This document shows positions 1-4,947 of a stretch of 5,497 nt of DNA, in pieces. Numbering within the stretch: the stretch's first letter is position 1; the number at the start of each line of letters is the position of its first letter. Both the position numbers and the translations under genes were made by a program. The notes below the pieces were generated by a model. It saw nothing but the letters and a program-made list of their open reading frames with translations. It had not been told where the DNA came from and ran no database searches. The DNA comes from Gammaproteobacteria bacterium (GTDB lineage: Bacteria > Aquificota > Aquificia > Aquificales > QOAS01), in assembly GCA_003972855.1 (NCBI GenBank), contig QOAS01000105.1:1-5497 (forward strand), in the 5' to 3' direction.

Positions 1-337
1 TATATCTTTGGAAACCCCCATAGGGGATGACGACGATACCCACCTTAAGGATTTCATAGAGGATACCTCCGTTCCTAACCCCGAAGAGGTTATCGCCAGA
101 AGGATGCTCCGTCAGAAGATTTTGGAAGTTTTGGATACCCTATCTCCCAAGGAGAAGGAGGTTATTATCTACCGCTTCGGTCTCAACGACGATGGGGTTG
201 AATACACCCTTGAACAGGTAGGAAAAATGTTTAACGTAACCCGTGAAAGGATTAGACAGATAGAAAACAAGGCTATTAAGAAACTCCGCCACCCCATGAG
301 GGCGAAATATTTAAAGGACTTCTTGGAAAACTTTTAA
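1..337 (+). CDS. rpoD: RNA polymerase primary sigma factor RpoD, C-terminal fragment (5' end outside window)
   Basis: This is the C-terminal end of the housekeeping sigma-70 factor, which directs RNA polymerase to -10/-35 promoters. The frame is open from base 2, so the gene begins upstream; the TTG at 8 is internal. About 111 residues are visible. The opening ISLETPIGDDDD..LKDFIED is the end of sigma region 3 and the linker typical of RpoD. The stretch LSPKEKEVIIYRFGL (about 143-187) is region 4.1. TLEQVGKMFNVTRERIRQIE followed by NKAIKKLRHP (about 206-304) is region 4.2, the helix-turn-helix that reads the -35 element. The conserved RERIRQIE signature of primary sigma factors is intact. The TAA stop at 335-337 shares its bases with the stop of the converging gene. 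Family assignment is firm. Primary rather than alternative sigma rests on the region 3 end and the region 4.2 match. Confidence 0.96.
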   Translation, partial: ISLETPIGDDDDTHLKDFIEDTSVPNPEEVIARRMLRQKILEVLDTLSPKEKEVIIYRFGLNDDGVEYTLEQVGKMFNVTRERIRQIENKAIKKLRHPMRAKYLKDFLENF

Positions 338-669
338 CCTTCCACCTTCCTTTTTACTAAAAAGTTTTTTTCCAATTCTTCCGCCAACTGTTGAAATTTC
401 TTTAAAATTTCCCCGTAAAGTTCCAAAAGTTTCTTACCCTCCTCGGTTAGAACTGTTCCCTTTCCCCTTTCCCTTTTGAGGATTCTGTAACCTAACCTTT
501 CTTCCAAAAGTTTGAGTTGCAAATGGGCTTTCTTATAGGGTAGTCCCAAGTTTTCCGCTGCCGCCTTTATGGAGCCGGTTTTTTCAACCTCCTTTAGCAG
601 GTGGTATTTACCCATACTCAAAAGGGGGAGTTCGTCTTTTTCCAACCAAACCTTAAACCTGACCTTCAT
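334..669 (-). CDS. ModE-type winged helix-turn-helix regulator, stand-alone DNA-binding domain
   Basis: A 111-residue protein resembling the N-terminal DNA-binding domain of ModE, the molybdate-responsive regulator. MKVRFKVWLEKDELPLL matches the start of ModE-like domains. The HTH spans about residues 21-66 (LLKEVEKTGSIKAAAENLGL then YKKAHLQLKLLEERLG), and RERGKGTVLTEEG (67-79) is the wing. A C-terminal helix of about 25 residues (79-103) could dimerise the protein. The molybdate-binding Mop/TOBE domains of full ModE are absent, so its ligand, if any, is unknown. The start at 669 is chosen because similarity begins there. The same frame is open back to 810, but that part is the antisense of yvcK and looks nothing like a regulator. 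No Shine-Dalgarno precedes the start. It diverges from yvcK by 10 bases and converges on rpoD with a 4-base overlap. Autoregulation through the palindrome at 662-687 is inferred. A LysR-type HTH fragment is the main alternative. Confidence 0.87.
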   Translation of the reverse strand: MKVRFKVWLEKDELPLLSMGKYHLLKEVEKTGSIKAAAENLGLPYKKAHLQLKLLEERLGYRILKRERGKGTVLTEEGKKLLELYGEILKKFQQLAEELEKNFLVKRKVEG

Positions 670-687
670 AATAGAAATTATGAAGGT
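662..687. promoter_or_regulatory. Palindrome containing both divergent start codons (candidate operator / overlapping -10 boxes)
   Basis: Arms ACCTTCATAAT (662-672) and ATTATGAAGGT (677-687) are perfect 11-base inverted repeats around the 4-base spacer AGAA. Each arm contains ATGAAGGT read outward, giving the start of yvcK at 680 and of the ModE-like gene at 669. Each arm also carries CATAAT, five of six matches to the -10 consensus. Each CATAAT ends 7 bases before the ATG of the gene leaving on that strand, so transcripts could begin at or next to the start codon. No good -35 hexamer is seen on either side. The symmetry is seen directly; operator and leaderless-promoter roles are inferred. 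Confidence 0.6.
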
Positions 688-1669
688 TACCGCCATAGGG
701 GGAGGAACGGGACTCTCCTCCCTCCTTAGGGGTCTTAAAAAGTTGGTCAAAGAAGGGATAATTACCGAACTAACCGCAATAGTTACCGTTGCGGATAGCG
801 GGGGTTCCACAGGTAGGTTAAGAAAAGATTACAACATTCCCGCACCGGGGGATATAAGAAACTGCATAGTCGCCTTGGCGGAAACGGAGGAACTTTTAAA
901 GGAACTCTTTCAATACCGATTTGAGGATGGAGAGCTAAAAGGACACGCTTTTGGAAACATATTTTTAACCGCCCTTACCAAGGTTACCGGCAATTTTTTA
1001 GACGCGGTTAGGTATTCGTGCCAAATACTTAACACTTTAGGAGAGATACTCCCTTCAACGGTTGAAAATGTCCACTTGGTTGCGGAATTTGAAGATGGAA
1101 CGGTAATAAAAGGAGAAGATGAGATACCCAAATATGCCCGTAAAAATAGGAAAAAAATCCATAAAATCTGGTTGGAACCTTCCGAGGTAAGCGCCCCAAT
1201 AGATACGGTGCAGGCTATTTTAGATGCGGATTACATAATAGTGGGACCCGGAAGCTTTTACACCAGTGTGATACCCAACTTCCTTATAGAGGATATTAAA
1301 GAAGCTTACAGACAAAGTAAGGCTAAAAAGATTTTCGTGGTAAACGCGATGACCCAACCGGGCGAAACCGACGGCTTTACCGCCTTTGACCATGTGCGTA
1401 GGTTTGTAGAGATTACCGGTTTGGGTTATCCCCATATGGCTATCGTAAACACCCGAATGCCCTACTATAGGCTTTTGCAAAAGTATCTAAGGGAGGGACA
1501 GGAGCCGGTTGTCCCCGATGTGGCAAATTTCGCAAAGCACGACATTCAAGTTTTTGCGGAAGACCTAATAGGGGAGGACGATAACTTTATAAAACATTCG
1601 CCGTCAAAGGTGGCACAGCTCCTAAAAAGGGTTTTTAGGGAAAGTGCTTTACTGAATGTCAAAACTTGA
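680..1669 (+). CDS. yvcK: YvcK/GlmR family protein (CofD-like, gluconeogenesis factor)
   Basis: A 329-residue cytosolic protein of the YvcK/CofD family, close to the usual length of about 320. Motifs in order: IGGGTGLSSLLRGLK (6-20), the N-terminal nucleotide-binding loop; TVADSGGSTGRLR (36-48); PAPGDIRNC (54-62); GHAFGNIFLTAL (88-99); VGPGSFYTSVIPN (188-200); and NAMTQPGETDGF (222-233). These are the hallmark blocks of the bacterial YvcK branch. In Bacillus, YvcK/GlmR binds UDP-GlcNAc, stimulates GlmS and is needed for growth on gluconeogenic carbon sources and for normal cell shape. The same role here is inferred from family. The start at 680 is where family similarity begins; an in-frame ATG at 569 would add 37 unrelated residues antisense to the regulator. 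There is no Shine-Dalgarno. It lies divergent to the ModE-like gene and just upstream of thrC. CofD lactyl-phosphate transferase activity is less likely without other F420 genes. Confidence 0.93.
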   Translation: MKVTAIGGGTGLSSLLRGLKKLVKEGIITELTAIVTVADSGGSTGRLRKDYNIPAPGDIRNCIVALAETEELLKELFQYRFEDGELKGHAFGNIFLTALTKVTGNFLDAVRYSCQILNTLGEILPSTVENVHLVAEFEDGTVIKGEDEIPKYARKNRKKIHKIWLEPSEVSAPIDTVQAILDADYIIVGPGSFYTSVIPNFLIEDIKEAYRQSKAKKIFVVNAMTQPGETDGFTAFDHVRRFVEITGLGYPHMAIVNTRMPYYRLLQKYLREGQEPVVPDVANFAKHDIQVFAEDLIGEDDNFIKHSPSKVAQLLKRVFRESALLNVKT

Positions 1670-1790
1670 TACCACCGCGGTAGGGTTTAAAATTATTTCC
1701 GTGAAAACCTTAAGGAGGAGGGGTTTTTCCTTCCCTCCGTCGGAGGTGATGACTGCGTATCATGCGACAGGGAGAGGGTTTTATGAGTGA
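1656..1790 (+). CDS. Possible 44-residue small protein between yvcK and thrC
   Basis: An ATG at 1656 opens a frame that runs to TGA at 1788-1790. It overlaps the last 14 bases of yvcK and the first 8 bases of thrC if thrC starts at 1783 (ATGAGTGA). The product begins MSKLDTTAVGFKIIS and continues VKTLRRRGFSFPPSEV, then MTAYHATGRGFYE. It has no signal peptide or recognisable domain and is basic in the middle (three AGG Arg codons). Use of ACC, TCC, AGG and GGG resembles the neighbouring genes. The upstream purine stretch AGGGAAAG ends 11 bases before the ATG, a weak ribosome site. A GTG at 1701 in the same frame would start almost exactly at the transcription start predicted from the promoter at 1666-1693. 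I do not recognise the protein. The alternative is that this is untranslated leader RNA of thrC that is open by chance. Confidence 0.35.
   Translation: MSKLDTTAVGFKIISVKTLRRRGFSFPPSEVMTAYHATGRGFYE
1666..1693 (+). promoter_or_regulatory. Candidate sigma-70 promoter for thrC
   Basis: TTGATA (1666-1671, five of six matches to TTGACA) and TAAAAT (1688-1693, five of six to TATAAT) are separated by 16 bases. The -35 box overlaps the yvcK stop codon. Transcription would start near 1700, giving a leader of about 80 bases before the preferred thrC start. This would let thrC be expressed independently of yvcK. It is consensus matching by eye only. Confidence 0.45.
1714..1746 (+). promoter_or_regulatory. 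thrC leader: two SD-like stretches competing for one CCTCC segment
   Basis: GGAGGAGGGG (1714-1723) can pair with CCTTCCCTCC (1729-1738) around a TTTTT loop, with one A-C mismatch and two G-U pairs. Alternatively CCTCC (1734-1738) can pair with GGAGG (1742-1746) around GTC. The two stems exclude each other. TAAGGAGG (1711-1718) and GGAGGTGAT (1742-1750) are both long matches to the Shine-Dalgarno consensus, yet neither sits at normal distance from a start codon. This suggests an RNA switch or ribosome standby site for thrC. If the small frame at 1656-1790 is translated, the same bases would be coding. Confidence 0.35.
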
Positions 1791-2865
1791 AAATCTCCTT
1801 AGGGCGGGTTCTTGGAAAGGTATTATCAACCACTACAGGGAGTATCTTCCCGTTAGCGATAAAACACCCGTGATAACCCTCTACGAGGGAAACACCCCTT
1901 TAATAAAGGCTCGGAATTTACCCAAATACTTGGGGGTTGATGTAAACCTTTACTTCAAATACGAGGGGTTGAATCCCACCGGTTCCTTTAAGGACCGCGG
2001 AATGACAATGGCTATTTCCAAGGCGGTTGAAGAGGGTAAAAAGGCGGTCATTTGCGCTTCTACGGGAAATACCTCCGCATCCGCCGCCGCCTATGCGGCA
2101 AGGGCTGGGTTGAAAGCTTTTGTAGTTTTGCCCTACGGAGCGGTTGCTTTGGGAAAACTCTCCCAAGCTATGATATACGGGGCAAAGATAGTTGCCATAA
2201 AGGGTAACTTTGACGATGCCCTCTTTTTGGTGAGGAAGATAGTAGAAAAATACCCCATAGAAATCGTAAATTCGGTAAACCCCTATCGCCTTGAAGGGCA
2301 GAAAACAGCCGCCTTTGAAATTTGCGACGCTTTGGGGGATGCCCCCGACTATCAATTTATCCCCGTGGGAAATGCGGGAAATATTACCGCCTATTGGAAA
2401 GGATACAAAGAGTATTACGAGGCGGGTCACATAAAGAAATTACCCAAAATGATGGGTTGGCAGGCGGAAGGTTCCGCACCCATCGTTAAGGGTTATCCGA
2501 TAAAAAATCCCCAAACTATAGCCACCGCCATAAGGATAGGAAACCCCTACAGCTGGCAGGGAGCTTTAAAGGCAAGGGACGAGAGCGGTGGAAGAATTGA
2601 TGCGGTTAGCGATGACGAAATACTTTACGCTTACAAACTTATAGCCTCCTTAGAGGGTATTTTCTGCGAACCCGCATCCGCCGCTTCTGTCGCGGGTTTT
2701 ATAAAGTGCGTAAGGGAGGGTCTCTTTAAAGGGGGAGAAACCGTAGTTTGCACCTTAACGGGTAACGGGTTGAAAGACCCCGATACCGCCATAAAACTTT
2801 CGGAGGAACCTATAGTAGTTCCCCCCGATTTGAAGGCACTTGAAGAGGTTTTTGATATTTCCTAA
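1783..2865 (+). CDS. thrC: Threonine synthase, PLP-dependent
   Basis: It converts O-phosphohomoserine to threonine with pyridoxal phosphate, the last step of threonine synthesis, in the cytosol. From the ATG at 1783 it has 360 residues, the usual size of the short bacterial class. Motifs: YEGNTPLI (34-41); GLNPTGSFKDRGM (62-74), with Lys70 as the PLP Schiff-base lysine; ASTGNTSASAAAYAARAG (92-109); NSVNPYRLEGQKTAAFE (163-179); GNAGN (196-200), the phosphate-binding loop; EGIFCEPASAAS (291-302); and TLTGNGLKDPD (324-334). GGAGAGGG (1771-1778) lies just upstream of this ATG at a normal distance, which decided the start. An ATG at 1762 would add seven residues and place GGAGG unusually far upstream, but cannot be excluded. 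Conservation in the family begins only around WKGII, so it does not discriminate. The gene converges on the FlhB-like gene with a 4-base overlap. All catalytic landmarks are present. Confidence 0.96.
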   Translation: MSENLLRAGSWKGIINHYREYLPVSDKTPVITLYEGNTPLIKARNLPKYLGVDVNLYFKYEGLNPTGSFKDRGMTMAISKAVEEGKKAVICASTGNTSASAAAYAARAGLKAFVVLPYGAVALGKLSQAMIYGAKIVAIKGNFDDALFLVRKIVEKYPIEIVNSVNPYRLEGQKTAAFEICDALGDAPDYQFIPVGNAGNITAYWKGYKEYYEAGHIKKLPKMMGWQAEGSAPIVKGYPIKNPQTIATAIRIGNPYSWQGALKARDESGGRIDAVSDDEILYAYKLIASLEGIFCEPASAASVAGFIKCVREGLFKGGETVVCTLTGNGLKDPDTAIKLSEEPIVVPPDLKALEEVFDIS

Positions 2866-3125
2866 TCTTTTCCCTTTTCGTGTTTAATAATATAGGCAAC
2901 TATTTTGGCTACCGCTTCGTAAAGGTGGGGAGGTATCTCCTCGTATAGGTCTATTTTTATTAGACTATCCACAAGGAGGGGGTCTTCCACTATAGGAATT
3001 TTGTGCTTTTTGGCGAGCTGTATAATTTTTTCCGCAACCAAACCTTGTCCTTTGGCTACCAATTTGGGAGCGTTGTCCATATATTGGTTGTAACTGAGAG
3101 CGGCGGCTTTTCTGTGTTTGTCCAT
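2862..3125 (-). CDS. Stand-alone FlhB C-terminal-domain protein (FhlB/YlqH-like)
   Basis: An 87-residue cytosolic protein that matches only the C-terminal cytoplasmic domain of FlhB/YscU export switches. AALSYNQYMDNAPKLVAKG (8-26), AEKIIQLAKKHKIPIVEDPL (31-50) and EEIPPHLYEAVAKIVAYII (62-80) align with the end of the neighbouring FlhB; by eye about 30 of 63 positions are identical. No membrane segments or NPTH autocleavage motif are present. DKHR (2-5) falls where FlhB has NPTH, so the protein resembles the C-terminal fragment released when FlhB cleaves itself. Related small proteins in other bacteria can partly substitute for that fragment in flagellar export; this is known for the family and inferred here. 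The start is fixed by a TAG codon immediately upstream of the ATG. AAAGGTGG lies about 17-18 bases before it, so translation may depend on coupling to flhB, 38 bases upstream. Its stop overlaps the end of thrC. Confidence 0.9.
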   Translation of the reverse strand: MDKHRKAAALSYNQYMDNAPKLVAKGQGLVAEKIIQLAKKHKIPIVEDPLLVDSLIKIDLYEEIPPHLYEAVAKIVAYIIKHEKGKD

Positions 3126-3163
3126 CTACCAAAACTATTGTCACCCACCTTTAGAAAGTTTGC

Positions 3164-4222
3164 TTAAACGCGTTTTTTACTCAGAACGTAGGCTATAATT
3201 TTCGCCACCGCTCGGTAAAACTTTTCGGGTATTTCCTGTCCCACCTCTACGGAAGTGTATAAAGCCCTTGCCAACGGGGGGTCTCTGTAGATTTCAACCC
3301 CGTGTTGTTTTGCGGTCTCTATTATACGCTTTGCGAGGTTGTCCACACCTTTAGCCACAACCTTTGGGGCGTTGTCTTTGTTTATGTCGTATTTGAGGGC
3401 TACCGCATAGTGGGTAGGGTTGGTTATTACCACCGTTGCCTTAGGAACTTCTTGCATCATCCTACGGGTGGCTATTTGCCTCATTCTCCTTCGGAGTTCC
3501 CTTTTTACTTCGGGATTACCCTCCGTTTGTTTTAGTTCCTCCTTCAGTTCTTCACGGGTCATCATGAGGTCTTTTAGCCATTTCCACCTTTTAAAGGAGT
3601 AATCAATAACCGCTATAAGGGCTCCAACCGCAATTATGTAACCGCTAACGGTAAGCAATAGGTGGGATAGAGTAGACAATCCTTCCTCTATAGGTAGTCG
3701 GTAAAGCGAAAGAATTTCCTCCAAATGGGAGTTTACAAAAAAGTAAGCGATTCCTATAATAACCGCTATCTTTAAAAGGTTTTTTATCAATTCAAAAAGA
3801 CCGTTTAAGGAAAAGAAAATATTTTTTAAACCGTTTATCGGATTTAACCTTTCAAACTTAAACCCAAGGGGTTTTGAGGTAAAGACCACCCCAAATTGGG
3901 CAATGTTAGAGATAATGGCAATCAAAAGGGTGGTAAGTAGGAGTAAAAAGAGCCATACGAAGACTTTCTCCAAATTGTATTCCCAAAATAGCAATACATC
4001 GTTTGAATTCAACCTTTGAGGGGAAATAAAAGTTTCCGCACTTTTAAAGGAACTAAATAGAAATTCTTCAAAAATTTTTGACCCAAAAAACCATAGAAGG
4101 GTAAGACCCGTCAAAAGAATCGCTACGGAATTTACCTCCAAACTTTTGGGGACATTACCTTCTTCCTTTGCCCTTTGAATTCTCCGCGGTGTCGGTTTCT
4201 CGGTTTTATTCTCCGAAGGCAT
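3164..4222 (-). CDS. flhB: FlhB, flagellar type III export apparatus switch protein
   Basis: A 352-residue inner-membrane component of the flagellar export gate that, by self-cleavage, switches secretion from rod/hook to filament substrates. The N-terminus SENKTEKPTPRRIQRAKEEG (3-22) is the classical FlhB opening. Four hydrophobic segments lie at about 30-50, 86-108, 144-163 and 185-207. PLGFKFERLNPINGLKNIF (118-136) is the conserved loop between the second and third. A charged linker (215-255, MTREELKEELKQTEGNPEVK) leads to the cytoplasmic domain with ITNPTHYAVALKY (266-278). The autocleavage Asn268-Pro269 and Thr270-His271 are intact, as are NAPKVVAKG (284-292) and EIPEKFYRAVAKIIAYVL (330-347). 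Length is normal. The start ATG overlaps the stop of the translin-like gene as TAATG, with GGGGAG 8 bases upstream. Flagellar rather than virulence secretion is inferred from the sequence style and the FlhB-like partner. Confidence 0.96.
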   Translation of the reverse strand: MPSENKTEKPTPRRIQRAKEEGNVPKSLEVNSVAILLTGLTLLWFFGSKIFEEFLFSSFKSAETFISPQRLNSNDVLLFWEYNLEKVFVWLFLLLLTTLLIAIISNIAQFGVVFTSKPLGFKFERLNPINGLKNIFFSLNGLFELIKNLLKIAVIIGIAYFFVNSHLEEILSLYRLPIEEGLSTLSHLLLTVSGYIIAVGALIAVIDYSFKRWKWLKDLMMTREELKEELKQTEGNPEVKRELRRRMRQIATRRMMQEVPKATVVITNPTHYAVALKYDINKDNAPKVVAKGVDNLAKRIIETAKQHGVEIYRDPPLARALYTSVEVGQEIPEKFYRAVAKIIAYVLSKKRV

Positions 4223-4236
4223 TAATTATTCTCCCC
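4220..4236 (-). promoter_or_regulatory. flhB ribosome binding site and TAATG stop-start overlap
   Basis: On the reverse strand AAAGGGGAG (complement of 4231-4239) ends 8 bases before the flhB ATG (4222-4220). The upstream gene stops with TAA at 4224-4222, sharing one base with that ATG. Ribosomes finishing the translin-like protein can therefore re-initiate on flhB, tying the output of the two proteins together. Confidence 0.8.
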
Positions 4237-4836
4237 TTTAAAATCCCCGCCCCTTCGGGTTTGTTTCTGGAATATATAGTCTATAAGGCGGTTTAAAACT
4301 CCTCCAACATAGTCTACCTTTTTCCTGTAGTCAAAGTTTTTGAAGTTTAGGCTAAGCATTGCCAAATAAATTTCTTCTAAAATTTCCCTTATCCTTATCG
4401 CAAAATCCAAGTTGTCTTTTATCATCTCTTCCACCGCTTTTCTTAGGAGTTCGCCCGCCGCGTCCATTAAACCCGTAACATAAGCCTCCTCGGGAATTCC
4501 TAACTCCTCGTGGGTGGGTATTCTTCCTTCCTTCAAATAGTGGTAAACGACTTCCGCCTCCACATACTCCTGTAGGGGTATAAATGCATTGTTGTAATAT
4601 TGGGGATAGTTTTTGGTTACCTCCTCAAAAAGTTGCTTTACCAACTTGCGGTTTTCCTCTATATATTTTTCCGCCTCTTCCCAATCGTCCCTGATTAGGG
4701 AGTAGATAATGGTTTTGGAATTCTTGTTTATAGTCCTACCCAGTTGTATAAGTTCATCTCTCTTGTCCTCAAGGGTTCTGAAGGTCTTCTTCAAACTCTC
4801 AATGTAGTCCTTGTTAAGATATTTCCACTCCTTCAT
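4222..4836 (-). CDS. Translin/TRAX-family protein (putative RNA-binding protein or RNase)
   Basis: A 204-residue, almost entirely helical protein with the architecture of the translin family, whose eukaryotic members translin and TRAX form the C3PO RNase; archaeal relatives also exist. Visible blocks: DKRDELIQLGRTINKNSKTI (24-43), the first helix; DDWEEAEKYIEENRKLVKQL (50-69); FIPLQEYVEAEVVYHYLKEG (85-104), the counterpart of FQEFVEA in TRAX; IPTHEELGIPEEAYVTGLMD (106-125); DAAGELLRKAVEEMIK (125-140), the counterpart of ADLTGELMR; and AIRIREILEEIYLAMLSLNF (146-165). Glu90, Glu93, Asp125 and Glu129 occupy the positions of the acidic residues implicated in TRAX catalysis, so nuclease activity is plausible. 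There are no membrane segments. The start at 4836 is the first usable ATG after an in-frame stop and lacks a Shine-Dalgarno. The gene leads the flhB cluster and is coupled to flhB by TAATG. Its function in this organism is unknown; an unrelated helical bundle is less likely given the combined motifs. Confidence 0.82.
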   Translation of the reverse strand: MKEWKYLNKDYIESLKKTFRTLEDKRDELIQLGRTINKNSKTIIYSLIRDDWEEAEKYIEENRKLVKQLFEEVTKNYPQYYNNAFIPLQEYVEAEVVYHYLKEGRIPTHEELGIPEEAYVTGLMDAAGELLRKAVEEMIKDNLDFAIRIREILEEIYLAMLSLNFKNFDYRKKVDYVGGVLNRLIDYIFQKQTRRGGDFKGENN

Positions 4837-4907
4837 AGGGATTAAAGATTTTCTTCACAAAGAAGGTTAAAGACTGGGTGAAAAGTTTTTACTTATTCAA
4901 TTTTTAG

Positions 4908-4937
4908 TTGATTACTATTAATCAATGTCTATAAAAT
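4908..4937 (+). promoter_or_regulatory. Candidate promoter of the P-loop ATPase gene with embedded inverted repeat
   Basis: TTGATT (4908-4913, four of six to the -35 consensus) is followed after 16 bases by TATAAA (4930-4935, five of six); TAAAAT at 4932-4937 with 18-base spacing is an alternative. TTGATTA (4908-4914) and TAATCAA (4919-4925) form a perfect 7-base inverted repeat around CTAT, covering the -35 box and spacer, where a repressor could block polymerase. Transcription would start only a few bases before the ATG at 4948, which has no ribosome binding site. No convincing promoter was found on the opposite strand for the translin-flhB cluster. Confidence 0.4.
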
Positions 4938-4947
4938 AACTTTTGCA

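Noticed and set aside
350..371. CTTTTT-ACT-AAAAAG stem followed by seven T, after rpoD, as an intrinsic terminator
   Set aside because: The stem has a single G-C pair and lies in the coding sequence for the C-terminal Lys-rich tail of the converging gene; too weak, especially in a thermophile.
569..679. Upstream in-frame ATG extension of yvcK (37 extra residues)
   Set aside because: The extra residues are antisense to the HTH gene and lack family similarity; YvcK proteins begin at the Met-Lys-Val...GGGTG block at 680.
670..810. Upstream extension of the ModE-like gene to the ATG at 810
   Set aside because: It is antisense to the conserved N-terminal block of yvcK and gives a non-regulator sequence; ModE-like similarity starts at 669.
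910..1480. Two reverse-strand open frames inside yvcK (73 and 86 codons)
   Set aside because: Antisense shadows of conserved YvcK blocks, with no recognisable protein.
1918..2430. 170-codon reverse-strand open frame inside thrC
   Set aside because: It lies wholly opposite conserved thrC motifs, and its translation is a Gly/Cys/Ser-rich antisense product with no domain.
3302..3602. Two forward-strand open frames opposite flhB
   Set aside because: Both lie opposite the conserved FlhB cytoplasmic domain, including NPTH, and encode no known domain.
4837..4907. Sigma-28 or sigma-54 flagellar promoter for the translin-flhB cluster
   Set aside because: No TAAA-N15-GCCGATAA or GGCAC-N5-TTGC pattern was found on the reverse strand.
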